DNA of 64,000 nucleotides, taken from the NCBI RefSeq assembly GCF_016805985.1, contig NZ_CP017661.1, positions 1,240,001 through 1,304,000 of the forward strand, written 5' to 3'. This document shows positions 37,620 to 46,899 of this stretch, piece by piece (position 1 is the first letter of the stretch; each line of letters opens with the position of its first letter). This DNA comes from Microbacterium sp. JZ31. Its GTDB lineage: Bacteria > Actinomycetota > Actinomycetes > Actinomycetales > Microbacteriaceae. A model generated the notes under the pieces. The model did not search any database. It saw only the letters and a list, made by a program, of their open reading frames with translations, and was not told the DNA's origin. Made by a program: the position numbers and the translations under genes.

Positions 37620-38473
37620 CGGACACGCACGACACGAACGCCGCGGCGGGGGGCTTCGGGCCGTCCGCCGCGACGTTCGGCGGTTCGATCACGCGCCCCC
37701 GCGGCGGGCGACCGTTCTGGACCCGCCGGTCGACGGTGATCGTCGGCGGTCTGCTCGTGCCCGTCGTCGTGATCGCCGTGTGGCACGTCGTCACGACGAC
37801 GGGCCTGGTGCCGGCGCATCGGCTTCCCGCGCCGCTGTCGGTGGTGCAGGCGGCGGGGCAGCTGATCCAGGACGGCAGCCTGGGACTGCACATCGCCATC
37901 TCGACGCAGCGCGTCCTGATCGGCTTCCTCACCGGATCGGCGATCGGGCTCGCGTTCGCGGCGATCGTCGGTCTGTCACGAGCGGGGGACATCCTCTTCA
38001 GCCCGACGCTCGTCGCGCTGCGCGCCGTGCCGTCGCTCGCGTGGGTGCCGCTGCTGATCCTGTGGCTGCAGATCGGCGAGGAGTCGAAGATCACGCTGAT
38101 CGCCATCGGCGCGTTCTTTCCCGTGTACACGACGGTCGCGGGAGCACTGCGCCGCGTGGATCCGCACCTCGTCGAGGCGGGGCGCTCCTTCGGGCTGCGC
38201 GGCTGGTCGCTGCTGCGCACCGTCCAGCTCCCCGCTGTCGTGCCGTCGCTGGTGTCGGGACTACGGCTTGCGCTCGCGCAGGCCTGGCTGTTCCTGGTCG
38301 CGGCCGAGCTGATCGCCTCGTCCATGGGCCTCGGCTGGCTGCTCACCGACTCGCAGCAGACCGGTCGCGTCGACCGCATCCTGCTGGCGATCGTCCTGCT
38401 GGCGCTGCTCGGCACCCTGACCAACGCGCTGCTCGTGCTGTTCGAGCGCGCCGTGCTGAGGAGGTGGCTGTGA
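37616..38473 (+). CDS. ABC transporter permease (SsuC-like)
   Basis: 285-residue permease with about six transmembrane helices. The EAA-type loop is VDPHLVEAGRSFGLRGWSLLRTVQLP, as in SsuC/TauC. The first 40 residues are polar. The GTG at 37616 overlaps the binding-protein stop and the gene overlaps the synthetase gene by 4 nt, so the importer is co-translated with the metabolic genes. Confidence 0.9.
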   Translation: MTDTHDTNAAAGGFGPSAATFGGSITRPRGGRPFWTRRSTVIVGGLLVPVVVIAVWHVVTTTGLVPAHRLPAPLSVVQAAGQLIQDGSLGLHIAISTQRVLIGFLTGSAIGLAFAAIVGLSRAGDILFSPTLVALRAVPSLAWVPLLILWLQIGEESKITLIAIGAFFPVYTTVAGALRRVDPHLVEAGRSFGLRGWSLLRTVQLPAVVPSLVSGLRLALAQAWLFLVAAELIASSMGLGWLLTDSQQTGRVDRILLAIVLLALLGTLTNALLVLFERAVLRRWL

Positions 38474-40464
38474 GCTCCGTGATCGACGAGGCCCGTCTCA
38501 CCGAGAGCCGCGCCTATCCCGCGCCCGAGGCGTTCGCCGCGCAGGCGAACGTCGGCGCCGAGGCCTATGACCGTGCCGCAGCCGATCCGGAGGCGTTCTG
38601 GGAGGACGCCGCCCGCCGCCTCGACTGGGCGGAGCCTTGGCAAACGGCCCACGACTGGCAGCCGCCCGTCCCCGGCGAGGACGGGGAGCTGACCGTTCCG
38701 GCCGCGCGCTGGTTCGTCGGCGGGCGCCTGAACGTCGCGTACAACTGCGTCGACCGGCACGTCGAGGCGGGCCGCGGCGACAAGGTCGCCCTGCACTTCG
38801 AGGGCGAGCCGGGCGACCGGATCGCCGTGACGTACGCGGATCTGCAGCGCCGCGTGTCCCAGGCGGCGAACGGGCTGCTCGCGCTCGGCATCCAGCCCGG
38901 CGACCGTGTCGTGGTGTACCTGCCGGTCCTGATCGAGACCGTCGTGATCGCGCTCGCGTGCGCGCGGATCGGCGCCGTCCACTCGCTCGTGTTCGGCGGC
39001 TTCTCGGCCGAGGCCGTGCGGTTCCGGATCGAGGACACGGGCGCCAAGCTGCTCGTGACGACCGACGGCCAGTGGCGTCGCGGCAAGGCCGTCGAGGTCA
39101 AGTCGGCCGCCGACCAGGCCGCGGCGGACGTGCCGCACATCGAGCACGTGCTCGTCGTGCGCCGCACCGGGCAGGACGTGCCGTGGACCGCGGGGCGCGA
39201 CGTCTGGTGGCACGACGTCGTCGACACGGCGCCCGAGACGCACGCACCGGAGGCGTTCGACGCCGAGCACCCGCTGTTCATCATCTACACGTCCGGCACG
39301 ACGGGGAAGCCCAAGGGCCTCGTGCACACGTCGGGCGGGTACCTGACGCACGCGAGCTGGGCCCACTGGGCGCACTTCGACGCCAAGCCCGACGACGTGC
39401 ACTGGTGCACGGCCGACCTCGCGTGGGTCACGGCGCACACGTACGAGCTGTACGGTCCGCTGTCGAACGGGCTCACGCAGGTGATCTACGAGGGCACGCC
39501 CGACACCCCCACGCAGGAGCGGCACCTCGAGATCATCGAGCGCTACGGCGTGACGGTCTACTACACGGCGCCCACGCTGATCCGGACGTTCATGACGTGG
39601 TGGGGCGAGCGGATTCCGCAGGGGCATGATCTGTCCACGCTCCGGCTGCTCGGCACCGTGGGGGAGGCGATCAACCCCGAGGCTTGGGTGTGGTTCCGCC
39701 GCAACCACGGCCGCGACGAGCTGCCCGTGGTCGACACGTGGTGGCAGTCGGAGACCGGTGCCGCGATGATCGCGCCCCTGCCCGGCGTCACGACCCTCAA
39801 GCCCGGATCGGCCACGGTGCCGCTGCCGGGCATCGACGCGGCCGTCGTCGACGAGAACGGCGAGCCGGTCGCTCCCGGGCGATCCGGCACCCTCGTCGTG
39901 CGCCGGCCGTGGCCGGGCATGGCCCGCACCGTGTGGGGCGACCCGCAACGGTACCGCGACTCGTACTGGGCTCCGTACGCGGGACACGGCGCGCACGGCG
40001 GGTACTACGTCGCGGGCGACGGCGCGACCGTGGACCAGGACGGATACGTCTGGATCCTCGGCCGCCTCGACGACGTCGTGAACGTCTCGGGGCACCGCCT
40101 GTCGACAATCGAGATCGAGTCGGCGCTCGTCGCGCACGAGGCGGTCGGCGAGGCCGGCGTGGCCGGGGTGGCCGATCCGCTCACGGGCCAGGCGGTCGCG
40201 GCGTTCGTCGCCACGCGCGAGCCGGTCGACGCCGACGGGCTGCGCGCGCAGGTCGCGCGCGACATCGGGCCCGTCGCCAAGCCCAAGCACATCGTGTTCG
40301 TCCCCGAGCTGCCGAAGACGCGCTCGGGCAAGATCCTGCGCCGGCTGCTGGCCCAGCTGTGGCAGGGTGACGAGCTGGGCGACACCACATCGCTGCAGAA
40401 CCCCTGGGCCGTCGACGGCGTGCGCGCCGCGGTGGAGGCCGCCCGAGAGAAGGAGAACTCATGA
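38470..40464 (+). CDS. Acetyl-CoA synthetase-like acyl-CoA ligase
   Basis: 664-residue AMP-forming ligase. The nucleotide loop YTSGTTGKPKG, the acetate-pocket motif VDTWWQSETG (two Trp, typical for acetate rather than longer acids), the hinge YRDSYW...GDGATVDQDGYVWILGRLDDVVNVSGH and the acetylation-site motif PKTRSGKILRR all fit Acs. Propionate is an alternative substrate. GGAGG precedes the GTG at 38470. It overlaps both neighbours, an unusual place for Acs, and could supply acetyl-CoA for O-acetylhomoserine. Confidence 0.9.
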   Translation: MSSVIDEARLTESRAYPAPEAFAAQANVGAEAYDRAAADPEAFWEDAARRLDWAEPWQTAHDWQPPVPGEDGELTVPAARWFVGGRLNVAYNCVDRHVEAGRGDKVALHFEGEPGDRIAVTYADLQRRVSQAANGLLALGIQPGDRVVVYLPVLIETVVIALACARIGAVHSLVFGGFSAEAVRFRIEDTGAKLLVTTDGQWRRGKAVEVKSAADQAAADVPHIEHVLVVRRTGQDVPWTAGRDVWWHDVVDTAPETHAPEAFDAEHPLFIIYTSGTTGKPKGLVHTSGGYLTHASWAHWAHFDAKPDDVHWCTADLAWVTAHTYELYGPLSNGLTQVIYEGTPDTPTQERHLEIIERYGVTVYYTAPTLIRTFMTWWGERIPQGHDLSTLRLLGTVGEAINPEAWVWFRRNHGRDELPVVDTWWQSETGAAMIAPLPGVTTLKPGSATVPLPGIDAAVVDENGEPVAPGRSGTLVVRRPWPGMARTVWGDPQRYRDSYWAPYAGHGAHGGYYVAGDGATVDQDGYVWILGRLDDVVNVSGHRLSTIEIESALVAHEAVGEAGVAGVADPLTGQAVAAFVATREPVDADGLRAQVARDIGPVAKPKHIVFVPELPKTRSGKILRRLLAQLWQGDELGDTTSLQNPWAVDGVRAAVEAAREKENS

Positions 40465-41797
40465 CCGAGGAGCACCGTTTCGGGTTCCGCACCCGCGCTC
40501 TGCACGCCGGCGGCACGCCCGACGCCGCGACGGGCGCCCGCGCCGTGCCGATCTACCAGACGTCCTCGTTCGTCTTCGACGGGGCGAAGGATGCCGCGAA
40601 CCTGTTCGCGCTGCAGAAGTACGGCAACATCTACTCGCGCATCGGCAACCCCACGGTCGCCGCCCTCGAGGAGCGACTGGCCTCGCTGGAGGGCGGGATC
40701 GGCGCGGTCGCGACTGCGAGCGGCATGAGCGCCGAGTTCATCACGTTCGCCGCGCTCGTCGGTGCCGGCGACCACGTCGTCGCCTCCGCCCAGCTGTACG
40801 GCGGTACCGTGACGCAGCTCGACGTGACGCTGCGCCGCTTCGGCGTCGACACGACGTTCGTCGCCTCGAGCGACCCGGTCGACTTCGCCGCGGCGATCAC
40901 GCCGAACACCAAGGTGGTCTACACCGAGGTGATCGGAAACCCCGGAGGCGAGGTCGCCGACATCGCGGGCCTCGCCGAGGTCGCGCACGCGGCGGGCGTG
41001 CCGCTTGTGGTCGACGCCACCCTCGCGACGCCGTACCTCTCGCGACCGCTCGAGCACGGTGCCGACATCGTGATCCACTCGGTCACGAAGTTCCTCGGCG
41101 GCCACGGCACGACGCTCGGCGGCGTGGTGATCGAGGCGGGCCGCTTCGACTGGGGCAACGGGAAGTTCCCGACCATGACCGAGCCGGTGCCGTCGTACGG
41201 CGGCATCCGCTGGTGGGACAACTTCGGCGAGTACGGCTTCCTCACCAAGCTGCGCAGCGAGCAGCTGCGCGACATCGGGCCCGCGCTGAGCCCGCAGGCG
41301 GCGTTCAACCTGCTGCAGGGCATCGAGACGCTGGCGCAGCGGATCGACGGCCACATCGCCAACGCCCGCGTCGTCGCCGAGTGGCTGTCCACGGATCCGC
41401 GCGTGTCGTTCGTCACGTGGGCGGGACTCGAGGGACACCCGCACCATGAGCGCGCGCAGCAGTACTTCCCGCTGGGCCCAGGCTCGGTCTTCGCGTTCGG
41501 CGTCAAGCCGACGGGCGAGTTCTCCGACGATGAGGCCCGCGCGGCGGCCGCGCGGGAAGCGGGCGAGACGTTCATCGACTCGGTGCGCCTCGCGTCCCAC
41601 CTCGCCAACATCGGCGACGCACGTACGCTTGTCATCCACCCCGCGTCGACCACGCATCAGCAGCTCACCCCGAGCAGCTCGTCGCCGCCGGGGTGCCGGC
41701 GGACCTGATCCGCATCTCGGTGGGACTCGAGGACGCGGACGACATCATCTGGGACCTGGATCAGGCCCTGACGCAGGCGACGGGAGTGAACCGATGA
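40461..41797 (+). pseudogene. metY: O-acetylhomoserine sulfhydrylase (MetY), frameshifted near the C-terminus
   Basis: PLP enzyme of the Cys/Met metabolism family that makes homocysteine (or methionine) from O-acetylhomoserine and a thiol. The PLP lysine is in HSVTKFLGGHGTT; RTRALHAGGTPD, YSRIGNPT and [12 protein letters not shown] are family motifs. The frame stops at 41708, but the normal ending ([21 protein letters not shown]) continues one base off to 41797. One extra C in the run 41668-41671 restores a protein of 445 residues, normal for MetY. The intact remainder argues for an assembly undercall. It overlaps both neighbouring genes in the operon. Confidence 0.88.
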
Positions 41798-42342
41798 GCG
41801 AGGCACCGGGCGGACTGGTGGCGTGCGAGCTTCCGTGGGCCAAGGAGCCGGCCCCCGGCCGCACCTGGACCGGGCCGAACGCACAGGACCGCTACGACAT
41901 CCTGCGCCGCACGAAGTCGATCGCGATCGTCGGCGCGTCCGACAACCCGGCGCGCGCGAGCTACTTCGTCTCGACGTACCTGCTGTCGAGCTCGCCGTAC
42001 GACGTGTACTTCGTCAACCCGCGCGCAACGACGATCCTGGGACGCCCCGCCTACGCGTCGCTGGCCGACCTGCCGGTGGTGCCGGACCTCGTCGACGTGT
42101 TCCGCCGGCACGAGGACCTGCCGGGCGTCGCGCAGGAGGCGATCGACGTCGGGGCGAAGACCCTGTGGCTGCAGCTCGGCTCGTGGAACGAGGATGCCGC
42201 GGCGCGGGCCGAGGACGCCGGTCTCACGGTCGTCATGGACCGGTGCGTGAAGATCGAGCACGCGCGCTTCCACGGCGGTCTGCACCTCGCGGGCTTCGAC
42301 ACGGGCGTGATCAGCTCGAAGCGCCAGCTCATCTCGCGCTGA
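41794..42342 (+). CDS. CoA-binding protein (YccU-like)
   Basis: 182-residue protein with a Rossmann CoA-binding domain: [22 protein letters not shown], then [30 protein letters not shown] and the conserved CVKIEH. It resembles the stand-alone CoA-binding domain of succinyl-CoA synthetases. The ATG at 41794 overlaps the restored metY stop (ATGA), which supports the corrected metY frame. It is the last gene of the operon. Role unknown. Confidence 0.88.
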   Translation: MSEAPGGLVACELPWAKEPAPGRTWTGPNAQDRYDILRRTKSIAIVGASDNPARASYFVSTYLLSSSPYDVYFVNPRATTILGRPAYASLADLPVVPDLVDVFRRHEDLPGVAQEAIDVGAKTLWLQLGSWNEDAAARAEDAGLTVVMDRCVKIEHARFHGGLHLAGFDTGVISSKRQLISR

Positions 42343-42345
42343 GGG

Positions 42346-42377
42346 CCGGCTTCCTCCCCGGCGGGGAAGGAAGCCGG
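42346..42377. terminator. Bidirectional terminator
   Basis: Arms 42346-42359 and 42363-42377 pair (9 + 5 bp with one bulged base) right behind the CoA-binding protein gene. The convergent VOC gene ends at 42399, so it can serve both. Confidence 0.7.
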
Positions 42378-42398
42378 ACTTCGCGCCGCAGCGGGGGA

Positions 42399-42761
42399 TC
42401 AGCCTCCCATCGTGCCCTCGAACAGGCCGATGACGTTGCCGTCGGGGTCTTCGAACAGGGCCCACCAGCTGGTCTCGTCGATCGGCGCGCGCGGCTGGAC
42501 GACCCTGCCCCCGCCGGCCGTGACCTTCGCGAGCGTCTCCTCGATCGAGTCGACCTCGATCACCGATCGCGGCTGCGTGAAGCCCTCCTCGCGCGGGGTC
42601 AGTGCGCCGCCCGAGATCTTGTTGGGTGCCTGCCACATCGGGTACTCCTCGAAGCCGGGCGGCGACGAAATGTCCCAGCCGAACAGGTCGGCGTAGAAGT
42701 CCTTCGCGCTCTCCAGGTCGCTGACCGGGATCTCCAGATGGGTGACGTCGCCGTGTGCCAT
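42399..42761 (-). CDS. VOC family protein (glyoxalase-like)
   Basis: 120-residue single vicinal-oxygen-chelate protein. THLEIPVSDLESAKDFYADLFGW is the classic VOC start, and ALFEDPDGNVIGLFE holds the C-terminal metal Glu. Two betaalphabetabetabeta modules are expected to form one metal site per dimer. GAAGGAAGG precedes the ATG. Substrate unknown. Confidence 0.9.
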   Translation of the reverse strand: MAHGDVTHLEIPVSDLESAKDFYADLFGWDISSPPGFEEYPMWQAPNKISGGALTPREEGFTQPRSVIEVDSIEETLAKVTAGGGRVVQPRAPIDETSWWALFEDPDGNVIGLFEGTMGG

Positions 42762-42864
42762 GACTGACCTTCCTTCCGCGGGGCGTGACTGACGCGCTCA
42801 CCGTATTCCCGGCCGCCGACACCGGCAAGAGCGCATCGATCGCGCATCCGGGTAGCGTGCAGGA

Positions 42865-43518
42865 GTGACGATCACTCTCGAGGCCCGCGCGGTGCTGCTG
42901 GACATGGACGGGACTCTCGTCGATTCGACGTCGGTCGTCGAGCGGCTGTGGCTGGAGTGGACCGAGAAGCAGGGCCTGGATCCCGATGCGGTGCTCGCGC
43001 TCATCCACGGTCGTCAGGCGAAGGACAGCATGGCCGTGCTCCTGCCCGAGCGCCCCGTGGAGATCAACATCGCCGAGGCGCGCGAGATGCTCGCGCGCGA
43101 AACGGCCGAGACCGAGGGCGTCGTCGAGATTCCGGGTGCCGCCGTGCTGCTGCGCGCGCTGGCGGATGCGCCTCACGCGCTCGTCACGTCGGCCGACCTC
43201 GAACTCGCCCGCGCGCGCATGACCGCCGCCGGGATGTCGGTGCCGCGCGTCGCGGTCACGGCCGACGACGTGACGGCGAGCAAGCCGGATCCGGAGGGCT
43301 TCCTGCTCGCGGCACGGAAGCTGGGCGTCGAGCCGGCCGACTGCGTGGTGTTCGAGGACTCCCATGCGGGGATCCAGGCCGGCCGCGCCGCCGGCATGCG
43401 GGTGATCGGCGTCGGCGAGGCCGCGGCCGCGCACGACCCGACCCACGCCCTGCGCGACCTGCGCCAGGTCTCGGTGGCGCTCACCGAGGGCCGGATCCGG
43501 CTCACCCTTCAGAGCTGA
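42865..43518 (+). CDS. HAD-family phosphatase (sugar-phosphatase-like)
   Basis: 217-residue hydrolase with LLDMDGTLVDS (nucleophile Asp13, acid Asp15), ALVTSADL, SKPDPEGFLLAARKLG and the metal motif VFEDSHAGIQAGRAAG. These are the four HAD motifs of the beta-phosphoglucomutase / glycerol-3-phosphatase branch. The GTG at 42865 follows a TAGCGT hexamer by 6 nt, indicating a leaderless mRNA. Substrate uncertain. Confidence 0.88.
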   Translation: MTITLEARAVLLDMDGTLVDSTSVVERLWLEWTEKQGLDPDAVLALIHGRQAKDSMAVLLPERPVEINIAEAREMLARETAETEGVVEIPGAAVLLRALADAPHALVTSADLELARARMTAAGMSVPRVAVTADDVTASKPDPEGFLLAARKLGVEPADCVVFEDSHAGIQAGRAAGMRVIGVGEAAAAHDPTHALRDLRQVSVALTEGRIRLTLQS

Positions 43519-43524
43519 GCCGGA

Positions 43525-44142
43525 TCAGCGTTCCGGGTAGTACGCGCCGTCCCCGCTGCGCAGCATCGCCTGCGCGACGATCTCGATGTGCTCGCGCGCC
43601 ATGTCCTCCGGCATGGCGGGCATGACCTGCTCCCAGTAGGGCAGGATCGCGCCGCGCCCCTGCATCATCCCCTCGGGTCGCGCGTAGGCCCACAGGTGCA
43701 GATGCGCGGAGCCGTCGTTCCAGCGCATGAAGTGGCAGCGCGCGACGCCGGGGATCTGCTTGACCGCGTTCGACAGGCGCTGCAGGACGGGCCCCAGCCC
43801 GGCGAGCACCTCGATCGGCGCGTTTTCCAGCAGGACGTGCTCTCGTGGCGAGATCGACGCGAGGAACGGCAGGCCGGGGATCGCGAAGCCGGAACCCACC
43901 CGCCACGTGTCGTTCGCCCAGATCGTGTGCTCGGACGGACCGCAGTGGCCGCACTCCGACGGATCCGTCTCGCCCGCCCGCGGCTTCTCGGGAGCGAGCA
44001 TCTCGTCCAGCGGAAGCAGCGTGAGTGACGCGATGCTCGGCACCGGCCCTCCGACGACGCCGCTCGCGTCGAGCGTCTGCCCGATCGGCGCCCAGCGGTG
44101 CCAGGGGGATTCTGCGGGGCGCTGCTGCTCGTCGTGCGTCAT
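43525..44142 (-). CDS. HIT-like protein with degenerate His triad
   Basis: 205-residue protein. The layout matches the HIT superfamily: a CGHC zinc-type pair at the start of the domain, ANDTWRVGSG, SPREHVLL, and the triad region GSAHLHLWAY where the first His of HxHxH is replaced by Ser. Only two of the triad histidines remain, so normal nucleotidyl hydrolase activity is doubtful. The ATG at 44142 is chosen; the longer frame runs into coaE. It ends 7 nt after the convergent HAD gene. Confidence 0.7.
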   Translation of the reverse strand: MTHDEQQRPAESPWHRWAPIGQTLDASGVVGGPVPSIASLTLLPLDEMLAPEKPRAGETDPSECGHCGPSEHTIWANDTWRVGSGFAIPGLPFLASISPREHVLLENAPIEVLAGLGPVLQRLSNAVKQIPGVARCHFMRWNDGSAHLHLWAYARPEGMMQGRGAILPYWEQVMPAMPEDMAREHIEIVAQAMLRSGDGAYYPER

Positions 44143-44218
44143 GCCGTCATCGAAGCACATGACCGCGCCGCAGGGCCGCGCGGTCCGCGCGCGCCCGCAC
44201 CGGTGGAAGACTGGGGGA

Positions 44219-44815
44219 ATGCCACTCATCGCGCTGACGGGCGGGATCGCCTCGGGGAAGTCGACGATCGCCCGGCGTCTGGCCGAGCACGGGGCGGTCG
44301 TGATCGACGCCGACGCGCTCGTGCGCGAGCTGCAGCAGGCGGGACAGCCGGTGCTCGCGGCGATCGCGGCCGAGTTCGGGGACGGCGTGCTCACCGCGTC
44401 CGGGGAGCTGGATCGCGCCGCCCTCGGGGCGCTCGTGTTCGGAGATCCCGACCGGCTGGCGCGTCTGAACGGCATCGTGCATCCGGCGGTCAAGGCCGAG
44501 TCGCAGCGGCGGTTCCGGGAGGCGCTCGACGCGGATCCGGATGCGCTCGTCGTCTACGACGTGCCGCTGCTCGCGGAAGCGCGGGGAACCGGGGAATGGG
44601 ATCGGGTCGTCGTCGCGCACGCGCCCGCGGAGGTCCGGATCGCCCGCCTCGCGGAGCACCGCGGCATGTCCGAGACCGAGGCGCGGGCGCGCGTGGCGAA
44701 CCAGGCGTCGGACGAGGACCGCCTGAAGCTCGCGGACGTCGTGATCGACACGTCCGGCACGCTCGAGGAGACGCTCGTGCAGGCGGACGCGCTGTGGGAG
44801 TCGCTGAGGGGCTGA
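44219..44815 (+). CDS. coaE: Dephospho-CoA kinase
   Basis: 198-residue kinase for the last step of coenzyme A synthesis. P-loop GGIASGKST is at residues 8-16, with DADALVRELQ, the CoA-lid segment LNGIVHPAV and DVPLLAEARG. The ATG at 44219 directly abuts GGGGGA, too close for a ribosome site, and AAGACT lies 6 nt upstream, so a leaderless start is likely. coaE next to rpsA is an old actinobacterial order that is here split by a 9-kb insert. Confidence 0.93.
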   Translation: MPLIALTGGIASGKSTIARRLAEHGAVVIDADALVRELQQAGQPVLAAIAAEFGDGVLTASGELDRAALGALVFGDPDRLARLNGIVHPAVKAESQRRFREALDADPDALVVYDVPLLAEARGTGEWDRVVVAHAPAEVRIARLAEHRGMSETEARARVANQASDEDRLKLADVVIDTSGTLEETLVQADALWESLRG

Positions 44816-44818
44816 GCC

Positions 44819-45460
44819 TCAGCCGCGGCGCTGTCGCGTGTACGCGCCGAGCACCGTCTGCTCGGAGTGCACGAGGTAGTCGTGCAGCTGCCGCGCGGCG
44901 GCCTCGCCGCCGTGCGCCAGGAACGTCTCCAGCAGCGAGCGGTTGCGGGCGACGAACGGTGCGTGCAGGGCCTCCGGGCTGTCGATCTCGAGGAACGCCA
45001 GCCGCAGCTCCGCCGCGATGTCGCGGTAGAGCCGCCCGAGTCGCGGGCTGTCGGCCAGCGCCACGATCGCCTCGTGGAAGGCCATGTTGGCAGTGCCGAG
45101 CGCGCGCCAGTCGCGCGCCGCGAGAGCCGCCTCGCCGCGCTCGAGCGCGGCTGTCATGTCGGCGACCGCGGGATGCAGCGGCGATCCGGCCGCGAGCGCC
45201 GCCGGCTCGATGAGACGACGGGCGCGATAGATGTCGATCACGTCGGCCACCGCGGGCGAGGCCACCGAGACGCCGCGGTGCGGCACGTGTTCGATCAATC
45301 CCTGCTCGGCGAGCACGCGGAACGCCTCGCGCAGCGTGTTGCGCGAGACGCCCAGGTGATCGGCGAGCGAGGCCTCCGACAGCCGCGTCCCCGGCGCGAA
45401 CTCGCCCAGGATGATCCGCTCCCGCAGGGCGTCGGCGAGCGTGTCGTCGGGGGCGGGCAT
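44819..45460 (-). CDS. GntR family regulator (FCD type), probable control of the pxp operon
   Basis: 213-residue regulator. The winged helix-turn-helix ASLADHLGVSRNTLREAFRVLAEQGLIEH is followed by an FCD domain with the metal-type histidines in FHEAIVALAD and the C-terminal helices. It is divergent from the 5-oxoproline operon, and a perfect 13-nt palindrome lies between them. In Bacillus subtilis the equivalent kip operon has an IclR-type regulator; here the position is taken by GntR. The ligand may be 5-oxoproline or D-glutamate. Confidence 0.88.
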   Translation of the reverse strand: MPAPDDTLADALRERIILGEFAPGTRLSEASLADHLGVSRNTLREAFRVLAEQGLIEHVPHRGVSVASPAVADVIDIYRARRLIEPAALAAGSPLHPAVADMTAALERGEAALAARDWRALGTANMAFHEAIVALADSPRLGRLYRDIAAELRLAFLEIDSPEALHAPFVARNRSLLETFLAHGGEAAARQLHDYLVHSEQTVLGAYTRQRRG

Positions 45461-45523
45461 GCTCGCATCCTATGGCCGCGCCGGAGAGTGACGCGTCACA
45501 CGATCGAAACACGAATGACTTGG

Positions 45524-45536
45524 ATTGTTGAACAAT
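45524..45536. promoter_or_regulatory. GntR-type operator before the pxp operon
   Basis: ATTGTT-G-AACAAT is a perfect palindrome in the 174-nt divergent promoter region. The TTGTNNACAA-like core is typical of FCD-type GntR sites. Confidence 0.6.
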
Positions 45537-45634
45537 GCGTGGGATGTTGTTCCACACGAACGTCGTGAGCCCCACCGCGACGATGCGGAAGCCCCACCTC
45601 CACGACCGCCCTTCGCCCCAGAGGAGCCACCCCC

Positions 45635-46897
45635 ATGACCCCCGACACCACGACCACCGCCGAGCGGGCGACCGGGTTCGTCCGCTCACGCCGCGGAGCG
45701 ATCCTCGGTGCCATCTTCCTGATGGCCACCTCCGCCATCGGCCCCGGCTTCATCACGCAGACCGCCACCTTCACGGCGCAGCTCGGTGCGTCGTTCGCGT
45801 TCGCGATCCTCGCGTCCGTGCTGATCGACTTCGCGCTGCAGATGAACGTGTGGCGCATCATCACGGTCTCCGGCAAGCGCGCGGGCGAGCTCGCGAACGC
45901 GGCGATCCCGTTCGCCGGCCACGTCCTGGCGGTGCTGATCGTCGTCGGAGGCCTCGCGTTCAACATCGGCAACATCGCCGGCGCGGGTCTCGGCCTCAAC
46001 GCCCTGCTCGGCATCGATCCCAAGATCGGCGGGCTCGTCTCGGCGCTGCTGGCGATCGGCATCTTCCTGTTCAAGCGCGCCGGCAGGATCGTCGACGCGG
46101 TCGTGCTCGTGATGGGCGTCGCGATGATCGTGCTCACCGTGGCGGTGGCGATCGCGTCCCAGCCGCCGGTCGGCGACGCGCTCCGCCAGACGTTCGTGCC
46201 CGACGAGCTCAACTTCGCCACGATCACGACGATCGTGGGCGGCACGGTCGGCGGCTACATCACCTACGCCGGTGCGCACCGCTACCTCGACTCCGGTCAC
46301 GTCGGCGCCGAGAACGTTCCCGCCGTGCACCGGGCATCCGTCACGGGAATCCTCGTCACCGGCGTGATGCGGTACGTCCTGTTCCTCGCCGTCCTGGGCG
46401 TCGTCGCATCCGGCGTCGCGCTCGACCTGTCGAGCCAGGCGGCCAACCCCGCGGGACAGGCGTTCGGCGCGGTGCTCGGCGACGCGGGCATGCGCATCTT
46501 CGGCGCCATCTTCTGGGCCGCGGCCATCACGTCCGTGATCGGCGCCGCGTACACCTCGGCCACGTTCATCTCGACGTTCTCCAAGAAGCTCGCGGCCGGC
46601 TGGGGCCTGCAGCTGACGACGGTCGCGTTCATCGTGGTGTCGCTCGTGTTCTACCTGCTGATCGGCGCGGCGCCCGCGGCCATCCTGGTGTTCGTCGGCG
46701 GCTTCAACGGCCTGATCCTGCCCATCGGCATGACGATCTTCATGTACATCGGGTGGTTCCGGCAGCGCGACCTGCTCGGCGGCTACCGGTACCCCGTGTG
46801 GCTGCTCGTGGTGGGCTCGCTCGCCACGCTGCTGAGCTGGTACATGGGCGCCGTCTCGATCGGACCCATCTTCGCGTTCATCGGCATCGGAGGCTGA
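45635..46897 (+). CDS. NRAMP-family transporter lacking the metal-binding motifs
   Basis: 420-residue protein with about 11 transmembrane helices and the NRAMP/LeuT layout. In the first helix, the metal motif DPGN is replaced by GPGF (residues 36-39), and in the sixth helix the MPHN motif is replaced by GGYI (residues 205-208). Without these ligands divalent metal transport is unlikely. It lies first in the 5-oxoproline operon, as YcsG does in the Bacillus kip operon, so import of 5-oxoproline or a related compound is the best inference. AGAGGAG precedes the ATG. Confidence 0.88.
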   Translation: MTPDTTTTAERATGFVRSRRGAILGAIFLMATSAIGPGFITQTATFTAQLGASFAFAILASVLIDFALQMNVWRIITVSGKRAGELANAAIPFAGHVLAVLIVVGGLAFNIGNIAGAGLGLNALLGIDPKIGGLVSALLAIGIFLFKRAGRIVDAVVLVMGVAMIVLTVAVAIASQPPVGDALRQTFVPDELNFATITTIVGGTVGGYITYAGAHRYLDSGHVGAENVPAVHRASVTGILVTGVMRYVLFLAVLGVVASGVALDLSSQAANPAGQAFGAVLGDAGMRIFGAIFWAAAITSVIGAAYTSATFISTFSKKLAAGWGLQLTTVAFIVVSLVFYLLIGAAPAAILVFVGGFNGLILPIGMTIFMYIGWFRQRDLLGGYRYPVWLLVVGSLATLLSWYMGAVSIGPIFAFIGIGG

Positions 46898-46899
46898 CA

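Noticed and set aside
37579-40290. 903-codon open frame on the minus strand opposite the permease and Acs-like genes
   Set aside because: Shadow frame with no family features.
44810-44824. GGCTGA-GCC-TCAGCC hairpin as terminator between coaE and the GntR gene
   Set aside because: Only 6 bp and overlapping both stop codons; too weak to call as a terminator.
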